Of a stretch of 64,000 nucleotides of DNA, positions 11,501 to 22,834 are shown piece after piece. Source of the stretch: Pratylenchus scribneri (taxonomy: Eukaryota > Nematoda > Chromadorea > Rhabditida > Pratylenchidae); contig JAQSEB010000212.1 of NCBI GenBank assembly GCA_030063045.1, forward strand, positions 124,001-188,000, given 5' to 3'. Numbering within the stretch: the stretch's first letter is position 1; each line of letters begins with the position of its first letter. The notes beneath the pieces were generated by a model. It saw nothing but the letters and a program-made list of their open reading frames with translations. It ran no database searches and was not told where the DNA came from. The position numbers and the translations under genes are program-made.

Positions 11501-14500
11501 GGCGATGGAAAAATCCAATTCAATATAAATTTTCTGACAATCTTAATAAAAAAAATCCCAAAGCAAGTCAGTATATAAATTTAACATTTTTTATTACTTT
11601 TATATAATTTATAGAAGAATTGCGCAAAACAATACTAGAAGCAATTGAACATATTGAGTAAATTAATTGTTATTACCTTTTTTGTAAATTTGTATATCCT
11701 TAGAATTGAAACTTGCATCGATTTTCAATATAATGAATCAGTCCATGCTCCAATGGATCATATGTTTTTCGATACGGCTGAGGGTGAATGCGTAAGCTTG
11801 GGTGGAATTGGACGTGGAGGAGGCAAACATGTCATTTATGTTGACACAAACAAAGTACATAAATTTTAAAATCAAATTTATTATTAATCTTAATATCCCA
11901 GAAAATTGAATGGGGAAAATTATAAAATATTAAAATTTCTACTTATTTAATAATTGAAAAATATTAATAAATTTAATTTTTTCAAGTATGGAGATGCTGT
12001 ACACGAAATTGGGCATGCATTAGGTTTACATCACGAAATGATTCGCGCTGACCGCGACAAATATTATGTTTACATTGACAAGGTATTTTGAGCGATTTAA
12101 CAACATAGCTAAATTCCTATTCAGCAATTCTATCAAAAGCTTGATCTTGAATCAAATACCAGAGTATATAGACTGCCCGCGGAATCAATTTACGGTTATA
12201 ATACACCTTTTGAATTCGCTTCAGTGATGCATTACCAAATGATGTGGAAGAATGATCATTTCGGGTCTGAAACGATTGCTTTAAAAATATTTTTTTAAGA
12301 TTTTAGGAAAAAAATCTATTCATTTATTCCATATTTACGCGCTTATCAGCATTCAATTGCATATGATTACAATGGTGGATTGGCGTATCGCGACACTAAA
12401 GTGCTTAATAAATATTATTGTGCCAATTCCGAATTCCACTGTAATTTTTTAAAATTTTATTTATATTAAATTCGAATTTATTTTTATAGCCGCTTGCAAT
12501 AATTCTACACAAATTCAATGTTTACGTGACGGCTATCAAGACCCAAATAACTGCACCAAATGCCGTTGTCCCTATGGCTTTTCGGGCAAACATTGCGAGG
12601 GATTAGTCAGTTTCGGTCTGCTTTTTTATTTTAAAAAATATATCAAACTTTTTCTTTATGTATTTAATTAAAATTTTGATTTCTAATTGCAATTTACTTA
12701 TGAAATTTAAAAATAATTTTATTTTTTATTTAATCAGATAAGAAAATGTGCAATTTGAATTTGAAATCATTAAGCAGAGGAGTAACCCAATTTACAGGAA
12801 GTATTTCTGGCAATGGAAATTGTTACTTTTTGCTTCAAGTATTAAAAAAAATAATTTTTCCATATAAAAATCTAAATTTTTAGCCATTTACTGCCGATCG
12901 AACGCCCTTAGAATTTCATGAAATTACTGTGAAACGATTGGAGGGTTTTAATTGCCCAAAAACTTATCCAATTAAAACATGCGGAAGCGAAACCTGGATT
13001 TATCCCTGCGAAAATTATTTACGCATTCAATTTCAGCAAAACAAAACGGAGACAGGCCTAAAATAATTTTTGTAATTTTAATAAATAAATATTTTTACTA
13101 AAAGGTGCGAGAATTTGTTGTCGCCAAGAATTGCCATTATCAATCACAAAAAATGAAAAGAATGAAATTGGCGAAATTTTATTGGAATTGAGAATGACAA
13201 ATTTCAGCAAAGGACAAAAGGAAGTCAGCTTCGATGTGATTATTGGAACAGGTAAAAATTTGGAACAGGTAAAAATGGAAATTTATATAAAAAAAAATAT
13301 ATAAATATATTTATTCTCAAATTTTTAAATTGTAAGAAAGAAAAATTTTAAAAAATTTTAACCTATTTTGCGCATGATAATGGCTACTGCTGTTTAGCGC
13401 TATAATCTGTGAAAATGAAATCCTTTTTTTGTGATGGAGTTCGAATATTGATTTTTTCAACAATTCTTCATTTATTTAATTTCATTTTCTTCTCAATTTA
13501 TTAAATTCAAATTTAATCAATTTTATCAAAAATAAAAAAATTGAAAATTCTATTTAAAAATTAAAAAAGTAAATTTGTAAAATCCAAAATAAATTCATTT
13601 TAAAAAATCCTATATATAATTTTCTGTTGGTTTGTCCCCAAAAAATCCTATATATAATTTTCTGTTGGTTTGTCCCCAAAAAATATTGTTTAAATTATCT
13701 TTGGCGTTATGTATTTTTAAAGGCAAATGTAAGGAAAAGGGGTCCCAAATTAAAAATTGTTTTATTATTTCGGGATGCAACTTTCTAAGGGTAATTTGGG
13801 GCGCTGATCACGAATTTGACATTAGATTTTTGATTAGACATCATCTAATCTATGATTTTTACAAATAATTTACAATATTAAAAATAAGCAAATTGCACTA
13901 ATATTATTTGTGGATAAAAGTTAAATTAAGCATTTTACAGATAAATTAGCATTCAAGCATAGCAATAAAGCATCTTATCAATTAACTTTTCTTAATTTTT
14001 TAAAATGATTTATTTATGCAAAAAGGAAAAAATATTGATGCATCCTGTTTTTTCGGGGAGGGGCGACAAGACCTATAATATATAATAGGATGATTAAGAT
14101 GATGAAGATGATGAAAAAAATGATGAGGATGAAGAAGATGGTGAAGATGGGGATAATGATGAAGATGACGATGATGAAGATGACGATGATGAAGATGAGA
14201 AAATAATGAGGATGAAGATAATAATAATGATGAAAATGATAATGAATATGAACAAGATGATGAAATGAGGATAATGATGATAATGAAGTCGAAATGAGAG
14301 GATGTTGAAAATGAGGTTGAGAGGAAGATGAAGAAGATGATGAAGATGAGGATAATGATGATGATGAAGAAGATGATGAAGATGAGGATAATGATGATGA
14401 TGAAGTCGAGAATGAGAGGATGATGAAGATGAGGTTGAGAGGAAGATGAAGATGATGAGAAGATAAGGATAATGATGATGATGAAGAAGATGATGAAGAT

Positions 14501-16004
14501 GAGGATAATGATGATGATGAAGTCGAGAATGAGAGGATGATGAAGATGAGGTTGAGAGGAAGATGAAGAAGATGATGAAGATGAGGATAATGATGATGAT
14601 GAAGAAGATAAGGATGATGATGATGATGAAGACGAGAATGAGAGGGTGATGAAGATGAGAGGATGATTAAGATGAAGATGATGAGATGATGACAATAATG
14701 ATGATGAGGATGATGATGAAGATGAAGAAGAGGATGATGAAGAAGTAGAATGAGGATGATGAAGATGATGATGAGGATGAAGATGATGAAAATGAGATGA
14801 TGATGAAAGATAATGAAGATGATAATAATGATGAAGATGATGAAGATGATGATGAAGATGAACAAGATGTTGAAGATGAGGATAATGATGATACGAAGAA
14901 GACCATCATCATCTTCTTATTCATCCTATTATAAATTATAGGTCTTGCCCCCCTGCTGCTGATAATCTTCTTGCCCCCCCTCCGCCCCCCAAGGAAAGTA
15001 ACAAAATCAGAATTTAAAAATAAGAAAAATCGGAATTAAAATTCAGAATAAGAATAAAATCAGAATTAAAAATCAGAATTAAAATAAAACTTTTTGCATA
15101 TTTAGCATGATTGTTGTTGATTATTTTGCCTAGCTCAGGGGTTCGCCCGTAGGGCGAACTCCTGAGCTAGTTAAAATTAATCTGTACTAATAAGCATGTT
15201 ATCTCAAAATTATTCTATAAAATTTTTTTTGTAATTTAATTATTTTTATTCTATATTTTTAAATACTTTTAATAGCGGTTCCTGAAATTGAATATGCCTG
15301 CGACTGTGCCAATCCCGATCAGCTCTGGAATACGGAAAGAGATCCGAATGTGATTTTGTTGAAGATAAACAATGATAGTTCAACCAAATGCAATGAAGAT
15401 GGAGTTTACCCCGTCAATGTTTTTTGTTCCATTGGGCAACAAGAAAGGCCAAAAAACACCCATTTGATTGTAGGCTTTAGCTTATTAGAATAATTTATAC
15501 CAATAGGATTTTAAAATTGGAAAAATTTTGAAAGAAATTAGGCCCTGATTTATAAGCAAGAAGGGGGAAAATTTTACTATTTTCTTAAAATAGATAGTGC
15601 TCCATAAATAAATTATATATTTTTTGCATTGTTTTAACATAAATTTTCAATAATTTTCTTAACCAAATAAGATCAATGGCATCGAATGGACTTATCGGCT
15701 TCCTATTGTTGCTCTTCAAGGTGCTAATTTCATCGGCATTGGTTTAGTTTGCCAAGTTGAATCTTATCATTTCAATTATTATATTAATGCAATATTTTTA
15801 AAGAAAAGTGGACAAAGTGAATCATATTGGGCTGTGGCAATGCGAGAGAACGGTAAACGGGTTCAACCAATCAGAGTGGATGAATTCCTTTGCTATAATG
15901 ACACCATGGAGGTGGTGGCCAGATCCAATTTGAATTTTAAAGAGGAGAAGAAGACTGCAATCATTCCCATCAATTCTTCGATACCATTGAATTTTATTTA
16001 TTAA
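8510..16004 (+). CDS. Astacin (M12A) zinc metalloprotease with EGF-like module and long N- and C-terminal extensions
   Basis: Model: join(8510..8622, 8688..9005, 9104..9185, 9242..9408, 9534..9750, 9990..10160, 10207..10332, 11140..11341, 11399..11566, 11615..11657, 11704..11854, 11987..12082, 12125..12264, 12307..12440, 12490..12609, 12738..12838, 12884..13055, 13105..13251, 15276..15469, 15672..16004), 3195 bases, 1064 residues. Every junction keeps phase from ATG to TAA. The N-terminus has a hydrophobic secretory segment. The astacin domain starts near W-K-N-P-I-Q-Y-K-F-S, has I-E-T-C-I-D-F, the zinc motif H592-E-I-G-H-A-L-G-L-H-H-E603 followed by R-A-D-R-D, and Met-turn S-V-M653-H-Y. A six-cysteine EGF-like segment follows (exon 15), then about 300 residues with paired cysteines that may be a diverged CUB-like region. 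About 480 residues precede the protease, far longer than a usual propeptide. Exon 17 ends at a GC donor. The end of exon 15 could also be 12615. Two genes fused in my model is possible, but no stop/start pair separates them. Confidence 0.8.
10427..10990. repeat. Minisatellite, about 30-34 bp unit, in intron 7 of the astacin gene
   Basis: About 17 imperfect copies built on GGCGAACATTTTCCGGAAA followed by an A-rich spacer. One block is duplicated (10600-10740 against 10725-10870). Reading frames across it are repeat artefacts. Confidence 0.9.
13605..13684. repeat. Short tandem duplication in astacin intron 18
   Basis: A unit of about 37 bases containing CCTATATATAATTTTCTG then TTGGTTTGTCCCCAAAAAA occurs twice in direct succession. 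Confidence 0.8.
14060..14953. mobile_element. GAT/GAA low-complexity block bounded by inverted repeats, in astacin intron 18
   Basis: Left end 14060-14092 reads GGGGCGACAAGACCTATAAT then ATATAATAGGATGA. Right end 14921-14953 is its near-complement (TCATCCTATTATAAATTATA then GGTCTTGCCCC). Between them lie about 830 bases of GATGAAGAT-type sequence with larger duplicated blocks near 14290-14630. Long frames on the minus strand are poly-Ser or Ile/His-rich artefacts. Confidence 0.6.
15130..15170. other. Near-perfect 19-bp hairpin in astacin intron 18
   Basis: CTAGCTCAGGGGTTCGCCC, loop GTA, GGGCGAACTCCTGAGCTAG. One mismatched pair only, in an otherwise AT-rich intron. Confidence 0.85.
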
Positions 16005-17137
16005 TTAAGCATAAATTTATATTTAAAACATATTATTATAACACATTTTTGGATCTCATTTTGCCTGCAGAAAATTCAATCAATTTATTGGAAAGATGGA
16101 AAGCCTCATTCTCATCTAAATTCCTCTGTACTTTTATGGTTTGTATCCGCTTTTTTCCTCAAAGAGGAAAAAGTGAGGGGTCTCCCCCTTGGGTGTTAGG
16201 GATAAGGTTAAGGTTTAAGTGAGATGATTTTTACTCCTCCTATCCGCGTAAGGTTAACCGAAATTTGCGGCTCCGAAATTTGCGGCCCCGAAATTTGCGG
16301 CCCCGAAATTTGCGGCCCGAACTTTGCGGCCTTTACCGAAAACGAAACTTGCGGCCTTTAACAAAAAAATGATTAATAAATTAACATAGTGACAAATCAA
16401 TATAACAAAATGTAAAAAAAACAAGCTAATTTTTAAATTGAAAAATACTGTTTTTTATGATCTTTAATCTTTACCTTTCCTTTTGAGCCTAAATGTCGGG
16501 ATTTTTAATATTATTTTTATTTTTTTTCTTGGTCCGAATGTTGAACAGTTCTGCTGAGCTGGGCAATCTACCCAGAATACTTTATTTGGTATAAAGATAA
16601 AATAATTTTAATGAATGGAGTGAATTTGATTCGGCGGACAAATTAAATTTTTATGATTAAAAATTTCTCTTTTGTATTATTTTATACTTTGTTATGATGA
16701 TTTGTCGCTATGTTAATTTTTTTATCATTTTTTGGTTAAACCCGCAAAATTCGGAGTCGCAAATTTCGGAGCCGCAAACTTCGCAACACCCCGCGTAACC
16801 CATCCCTGAATGATCCTAATCCTAATCCTGATGACCCATTGGGAGGACCTTTCACTTTTCCTTTGGGGGAAAAAGCGGATACAAACCATACAAGTACCAA
16901 TTCCTCCAAAATTATATATCAAAGAAACAATTTGAATTATTTAATCTTTTTTTGTAGTTATTAAAACTTCATTTATTAGGAATAAACAACACATTTGTCT
17001 GTTTATTAATTATTTTATACACATTAATTGAGATTGGATTAAATTAATTTATAATAAGCAGCTGTAAATAAACTGTTCTATAATAATAGGTGTCTGTCTG
17101 TAAGCTGTAACTTATAAAATACATATCCAACATTTTC
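16005..17137. other. Intergenic region, astacin to LAPTM-like gene (convergent)
   Basis: Space between two convergent 3' ends. Most of it is one TIR element (16128-16897); the remainder is AT-rich 3' flank. Confidence 0.6.
16128..16897. mobile_element. TIR element of the GTACTT-ATGGTTTGTATCCGC family, long copy
   Basis: Left end GTACTTTTATGGTTTGTATC, right end GATACAAACCATACAAGTAC. Subterminal parts also mirror each other (fragments like CCTTTGGGGGAAAAAGCGG). Inside, 16255-16345 holds tandem CCGAAATTTGCGGC units, and a mirrored set sits at 16735-16790. No coding capacity. Relatives at 36681-36928 and near 22166-22294. Confidence 0.7.
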
Positions 17138-18436
17138 TTATTGATCTTCCAAAAGTTTCTTATGCTGCGGAGTTTGCTTATCCTCTTTGTAAATGCACAA
17201 AACAACTGCGTAGAAGAATCCGAGCAGAGTAATTCCAAAAGCGAATGAAATGTCAGCAATGCCAATGATGAAGCGGAATTCTGTGAAATTGCAAAAAAAA
17301 AATTAAAGAATGGATAATTACGTGACATTTTAGGTTTTTAGAGAAACAATTTAGCTCTATAAGAATAGTTTTTATAAATATTAAAAAATAAATTTTGGCA
17401 AAAACTCTTCATTAAAGCAGGCAAATTCTTACTCGAACTAATGGATACAAATTTTGGATGAAATCAACTGATATGCCAAATGCTAATTGAAACCGAAATT
17501 TTGCTGTTTGACCAAAGTTAAAAATTAACTTTTAAATTCCTATGGCCATAAAATCTGATTTTTTTAGTAAATGTTTTTTCTCTAAAATTTTTGAGAAATA
17601 TTTTTTCAGCATAATAGATTTTGATAATTTCTAATAAATTAGAAACTGGTTTAGACCCTACAAATACAAACCTTATACCAGTTTGTAAATCTCATCGAGA
17701 CGCGTCTTTTGACATAAACATTTCTTAGTTTAAATCGAAACTGTTCGAGTTAAACCATTTAAATTAAACCATATTTTCCAGTTTTTGGCTTTAAACACTT
17801 TAATTTTGGGCGAAAATCGATGACATTTTATATACCAGTCGATGCGTCTCGATGAGATGTACAAATTGGTAAAAGGTTTGTCTGGTCTAACAATAAAACC
17901 GTTTTTTGATTTTTTAGAAGTCAAAAACTATTTTTAGTTAAAAATAGTATCCACAATTTTAGCTTACTTTCTTTTGTCATTTCATATTCTGGATGCTCTT
18001 TGTTTATTTTATCAATCCATGATTGTGGGGCGGTAATCAACAGTCCGGTGAACGCAACAATCATTATTGCCAATAGAAGTAATTCAATAGCCTGAGGGAA
18101 GAAAATTTTCTTTTGATAAAATTAATATATTTTCACCTGTATAACCAAATAGGGCAAAGAAAAATTTGGTTTGCGTTTTTTCACAGCAACAAAAAGGGAC
18201 AAATACAAGAGAACTTGCAGAAAATTGATCTAATAATTGAAGATAAATGTTGTGGAATATATTGTGCTCAAATTTAGATTTTTAAGATAATAAAATACAA
18301 CTCAATTGGGAATATAAAATTAGCTCACAACATAATACATTGTGTGCAAAGTTGGACCAATATTTGGAGGCATTTGGGTGGCAAAAGTTTGAATTATGTG
18401 CAAACTGGCAGCAAGCAATGCGAAAATGAGGACAGC
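17138..18436 (-). CDS. Four-pass membrane protein, LAPTM-like (3' exons; start not found)
   Basis: Model: complement(join(17138..17280, 17968..18091, 18137..18229, 18329..18436, upstream exon unresolved). The four exons give 156 codons including the stop, in consistent phase. Each supplies one hydrophobic segment: A-V-L-I-F-A-L-L-A-A-S-L, I-N-F-L-Q-V-L-L-Y-L-S-L-F-V-A-V followed by K-K-R-K, E-L-L-L-L-A-I-M-I-V-A-F-T-G-L-L-I, and A-F-G-I-T-L-L-G-F-F-Y-A-V-V-L. A charged cytoplasmic tail follows, ending L-L-E-D-Q. Spacing and the short basic turn resemble lysosome-associated LAPTM4/5-type or related nematode four-pass proteins, but I see no diagnostic motif. The first exon must lie between 18437 and the next gene at 19412. 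Intron 3 holds a palindromic MITE. Confidence 0.6.
17610..17935. mobile_element. Palindromic MITE, copy 2
   Basis: In an intron of the LAPTM-like gene. Arms carry AATCTCATCGAGACGCGTC and the mirrored GATGCGTCTCGATGAGATGT, with GGTTTAGACCCTACAAA-type outer arms. Confidence 0.8.
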
Positions 18437-19411
18437 CTATAAAAATTAAAAATATTGGTCGGGAATTCTCAACAGTTTTTCATGGATTTTGAGGCCTTTT
18501 TCAAACTATATTCTATATTGGCTCAATGTAAATCTTCAAATCGACTATTATATATAAAAAAAAAGAAGTCAAGTTTGAACTTTGAAGGTACATATACGAT
18601 ATACCCAATTACTTATGATTATGATATTTTATATTTATAAAAGAAATAAAACCTTTCTGCTGAAGTTAGAATTGATTATTGACATTATTCAATGTCTTGT
18701 ATTATGCCCGAATGTGTTTAATTTATTTTACTGAAAAAAATGAGGAAAAAGTGAATAAAAAATGAATTTTTTCAATTATAGGAAATAATCTCAATTTTAG
18801 GTAAAATCAAGAAATGATTTCGGGCTCATTTGACTAGGCATTGTCTCAAAATATGAGCGGCGAAAATGCACAAAGATATTCGGTTTCTAAAGTTTTTTAA
18901 TAATATTAGGGAATCTCTAGGTTATCAATTAAAATTTTGATTAGTGGGTTGACCGTGACAACCCAAATGAGCCCAATATTAGCTCTCGACGATGTAAGGA
19001 AGCTGATAAGCTTTCCAATATTTTCATACATTTCTTATATAATTTTGGAATAAATGAAAAAAAAAGAATGAAATATGTTGTCAAAGTCCCCTAGAGTGTG
19101 GTGTATCGATTGAGTGCCCTGCTGGCCGCTGGGGACCGTCTGCTGCTGACATTAAACAACAAGAGAGGAATTCGGAATTTGCTCTGATGGAAGGCATATG
19201 GCAATTTTCTACTTAAAACTTTCGTTTGAGGCATAAAAAATAACAGAAAATGAAAAGTGTAAAAAAATATGATACATAAATTTTTATTGTTCTAAGTTCA
19301 AAAAAATTAATTAAATAAAAAATTAAAAAATAAGAATTGAAGATTGGATAAATAATTATAAATAAAATTATTCATTACAAAATTAAACAAATTCCATTCA
19401 TTCATTTTCTT
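18437..19411. other. Spacer between LAPTM-like and cyclin K-like genes, with an unexplained GC-rich island
   Basis: AT-rich except 19086-19195, where base composition jumps and a run such as GCCCTGCTGGCCGCTGGGGA appears. No frame there joins cleanly to either neighbour. It should also contain the missing first exon of the LAPTM-like gene. Confidence 0.4.
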
Positions 19412-22400
19412 TCATTTTTGGCCAATTGATGGCATTGGCGTTGCCGAAGAATGATTGGGCTCATCGCTTAAACAGTCGAGTACCTGAAAATTTGAAAAAA
19501 TATAATATTAAAAAATGCAAAAAATATAATATTAAAAAATGCGCTTAAAAGTAGAAAAATTAATATATTTATCGAAAACATTGCGTTAAAAAATAATTTT
19601 TGAAACGAAATAATTCAGGCTAGTTCTTATTCTTAATACATTTTTAGTCCCTAATAAACTTAATATTAATTCCCAAAGCTTGCCTAGTTTTATTGCCAAA
19701 TATTAGATGGCCTAAAAAATATTTGTACGAAAAATTTTCTGCAATTGAAAATATTTCTTATCCCAATTATGTTATATTTTTACACTTGCCTTATGACAAA
19801 TGTCTTCCATCATGGCGACAGTTAGGTTTTGGACATGCTGAAAAAAATAATTATTAATTTAATTATAAAATTGATGAATAAAAATCAAATCATGAATTTT
19901 ACATTCATTTTTTATAAATATGTATATGAGGAAAAGTTTTTTTCTTCTTCTAATTCGGATCTTTTTAGCCTCTAATTTGACTATTTTTTTGTTTTTCATT
20001 GGAAAACTTTTTAGGGGCTAGGGTTAGGGGTAGGTTAGGTTAGGGGCGGCATGGGATCTAGGGGCTAAGGGCTAGGGATATGTAGGGGCTAAGCTTGGCC
20101 ATAAATTTGTTGAGTTATGGCCATTTTTGAGATAATGTGTTTTTTTGGCCATAACTCAATTACCAATTGGCCAATTTAACTGATCTAAACTGCATTTAAT
20201 AGCTTTTTTTATGGGCTATCGAATGGTTTATTATAGATTTTAATAGACTAAAATTCGACCTAGTTATGGCCAAAAAACCATTTTTCGCAAAATTAGAGGC
20301 TAAAAAGAACCGAGGAAGTAACTGCACGTAAAAATAAGGGAGAAAGTTCGCTAATAAGGCTATTACATTAGTAAAATTTATTTTTTGGCCTATTTAAACT
20401 ATAATTCAAAATAATTTAAATCACTCACAATATCCCACCAATTTGTATCGGTGCCCATTTTTGCCTGCTCCCCATCGGGTCCGTCATCCATTCTTTCCAT
20501 TTTAAATGCCATAAAAAGAAGAGCAATGGCTGAAATTAAATTTAATTTTATTGTTTTCAAACTTTTCAGTTTACCAATCACTTCCGGTTCCCAAAGAAGG
20601 CAAAGATTTGTGGCCAACGAATCGTTGATGAATGTCCATGCATTTGTCACAATTTTACTCATATATTCCTTGTCCAGACGAAAGCCTTTGGCATATTGTA
20701 CCAAAAAATCGTACTTAATTGAATGAAGTTTATTTATTTTTTTTTTGTATTAATATATGTTAACCATATTTTTAATTTTCTGCTATTAATAATAGAGTTG
20801 GGATTGTTATAACAAAATAATTGACTATTCTGGCATCTGAATCATTCTTTTTCCCCATAGGTCAGTAAGAAAATTTAAATCTAGGAGGCTATACGGGCGT
20901 TGGTTTTTTGCCGAGAAATTGGATTATTTTGCCGAAAGCTTAATAACCTGATAGTGATTGAGATCCTAAACCCCCAAAACTTATAACCATTTTATAGAAC
21001 TCATCGAGACGCGTCGATTCTTATATAGTTTGTTGAGGTTTGGTTCAAAACTAAAAGATTTAAAAAAATCAAAATATGGTTTAGACGGTTTAGTACCTTT
21101 AATTGTGGCCAAACCCTGACAAACTATATATCAGTCGACGCGTCTCTATGAGCTCTATATAATGGTTATATGATTTGGTGGTTTAGGATAAAACACTAAA
21201 AAGTTATCCAACAAAAACTAATTTGCGTACAAAAGAATGTGATTTTATGCACAAAAAATTTGGCACCCCAAATCAAATGAACTAATTCTCAAATCTCAGA
21301 ATTGTTAAAATAAAATTAGGAATAATAAAAAATTAACTAGCCCAACATATCAAGTTAACAATCAATTCACAATATTCAATGTAATATATATTTTTAAAAT
21401 AAAAAAATATAGGTATAAGCATTCTTACTGGATGTTCAACATGAAGATCAAATCGAATTGTTTGCAGCAAAATTCGTTCCAACAAAATTAATTCATCCTA
21501 AAATTAATGTGGAAAGAATTAATTTTGCTCAAATACAAAAAATGAAACCAGTGGATTTTTGTTGCCAAATTGTTTTGGATATTTCTCTTTGCCATGCTGT
21601 ACCAAATCTTTGCACTTTTTTGGCGTTTCCTCAACTTTTCCCGCTAAAAATAGACAAGCCAAGGCCATCATCTACAGAATTTTTTTTATATATTTTAGTA
21701 AATTAATATTCTTTATAAACTCCTTTAGTCTCTTCTCAACTTAACTCTAATCTAACATTAAGCCTTGACTTAAGAAGTTAGGACAAAAATTAAGGGTCCC
21801 ATCAATTTTACAAATTGCGGACTTATTATTTTGTATTTATGGTGTTTTTGGATGTCAGACAGGAATTTGACGACTTTATTCTCTTTCAATCATATTTGAC
21901 CATATTGGTAAGAAAATGCCAACATTTACAAATATGAACATTATCCATCATGTGGTAAATGTTGGCATTGGATTTATTAAGATTATAATAAAATGGGCTA
22001 AAGAAACAAACATTATTACATAATAAGAAATAACCCAATGATGATTTGATTTAATATATTGTGGCTTACATGCGATGGATAGTCGCTGAACGAATTGAAC
22101 ATGTAAAAGCGATGGAAGAAAACGCAAGCAGTGGCCAATGTTGGATTCGTTTTCCTATTAAAAATTTTTGTACTTATGTCATATCTATCCGTTTTTGATC
22201 AACCATGGAAAGTGAAGGGCCCTCTTTGGGTCATCAGGATTAGTGTTAATATAATTTAGGGTCAATCACGGATATTAAAAAACTTATGCAGTAAAGCCAA
22301 AATTTTAAGTTATCAAAAATCCACTTTTTAAAGGACTTTTAGGGCTTTTGAATTGCATATCGCCTTCCCAAATAGAGTTCTTTCTTCCATGAGTTATAGC

Positions 22401-22616
22401 CAAAAAAATGGCCAGAGAGATTTAAAGACTCTTTCGATTTGTTTAATTATAAAAATTTAATTAAACCGACAAGCCAATTGCTTTGCCAATCTCTTTGATC
22501 ATTCGGACGCCCTCTCTTCTATGTCTGTTCTCCTGTTCCACGGTTAAGCCGGCCCGAACCGACGGAGTATTCTCCAAATCCTCCGGGTTCCAGAGCCAAT
22601 GTGTGTTCACACTCAT
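19412..22616 (-). CDS. Cyclin K-like transcriptional cyclin
   Basis: Model: complement(join(19412..19483, 19790..19837, 20429..20529, 20575..20713, 21429..21497, 21549..21671, 22070..22154, 22471..22616)), 783 bases, 260 residues. Cyclin K pairs with CDK12/13 in the nucleus to phosphorylate the RNA polymerase II tail. Seen in order: [88 protein letters not shown] and M-E-D-I-C-H-K-V-L-D. This matches both cyclin boxes of the K/T group, nearest to cyclin K. The protein stops soon after box 2 and lacks the long proline-rich tail of vertebrate cyclin K. Exon 7 ends AAG/GCAAGT, a GC donor. Introns carry a palindromic MITE and other relics. Confidence 0.9.
19955..20322. mobile_element. TIR element with telomere-like GGTTAGG stretch, intact copy, in a cyclin K-like intron
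   Basis: Ends TTTTTAGCCTCTAATTT and AAATTAGAGGCTAAAAAG are complementary. Internal marks: GTTAGGTTAGGGGCGGCATG, then a mirrored pair GTTATGGCC/GGCCATAAC. The interrupted copy at 22835-23640 shares the same order. Confidence 0.65.
20905..21245. mobile_element. Palindromic MITE, copy 3
   Basis: In the intron between exons 4 and 5 of the cyclin K-like gene. Arms read GAACTCATCGAGACGCGTCG then ATTCTTATATAGTTTGT, mirrored by ACAAACTATATATCAGTCGA then CGCGTCTCTATGAGCTC. A clear long palindrome with a central spacer. Confidence 0.85.
22166..22294. mobile_element. Relic of the GTACTTATGCAGTT TIR family in cyclin K-like intron 1
   Basis: Begins GTACTTATGTCATATC and ends AACTTATGCAGTA. The middle retains the family marks AAAGTGAAGG and GGGTCATCAGGATTAG in diverged form. 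Confidence 0.5.
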
Positions 22617-22834
22617 TGGATTGGCCAAAAATTTATTTAAAAAATTAAACCCTTCAAAGAAAAACTTAGATATAAGATGTAGAATGACTTTTCACGAATT
22701 AAAAATGACAAAATTATCAATAAAAATTTTTTGACATATATGGTCAATATGTAAGTAAAGCGCATAAGTTTTTTCCCTCCCTTTTAAATGTTAATTTTTG
22801 ACTCTATGTTATTTGGAAAAAAGCGTTTCCTTAG

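Noticed and set aside
14000..14924. Long minus-strand frames rich in Ser, Ile and His
   Set aside because: They are direct readouts of GAT/GAA simple repeats in three frames inside an intron.
15130..15170. tRNA fragment (contains TAGCTCAG and GGTTCGCC)
   Set aside because: The A-box and B-box-like strings sit on one stem of a 41-base hairpin; no cloverleaf can form.
20010..20050. Interstitial telomere (GGTTAGG repeats)
   Set aside because: Only two or three irregular units, and nematode telomeres are expected to be TTAGGC. The stretch is part of a repeated TIR element.
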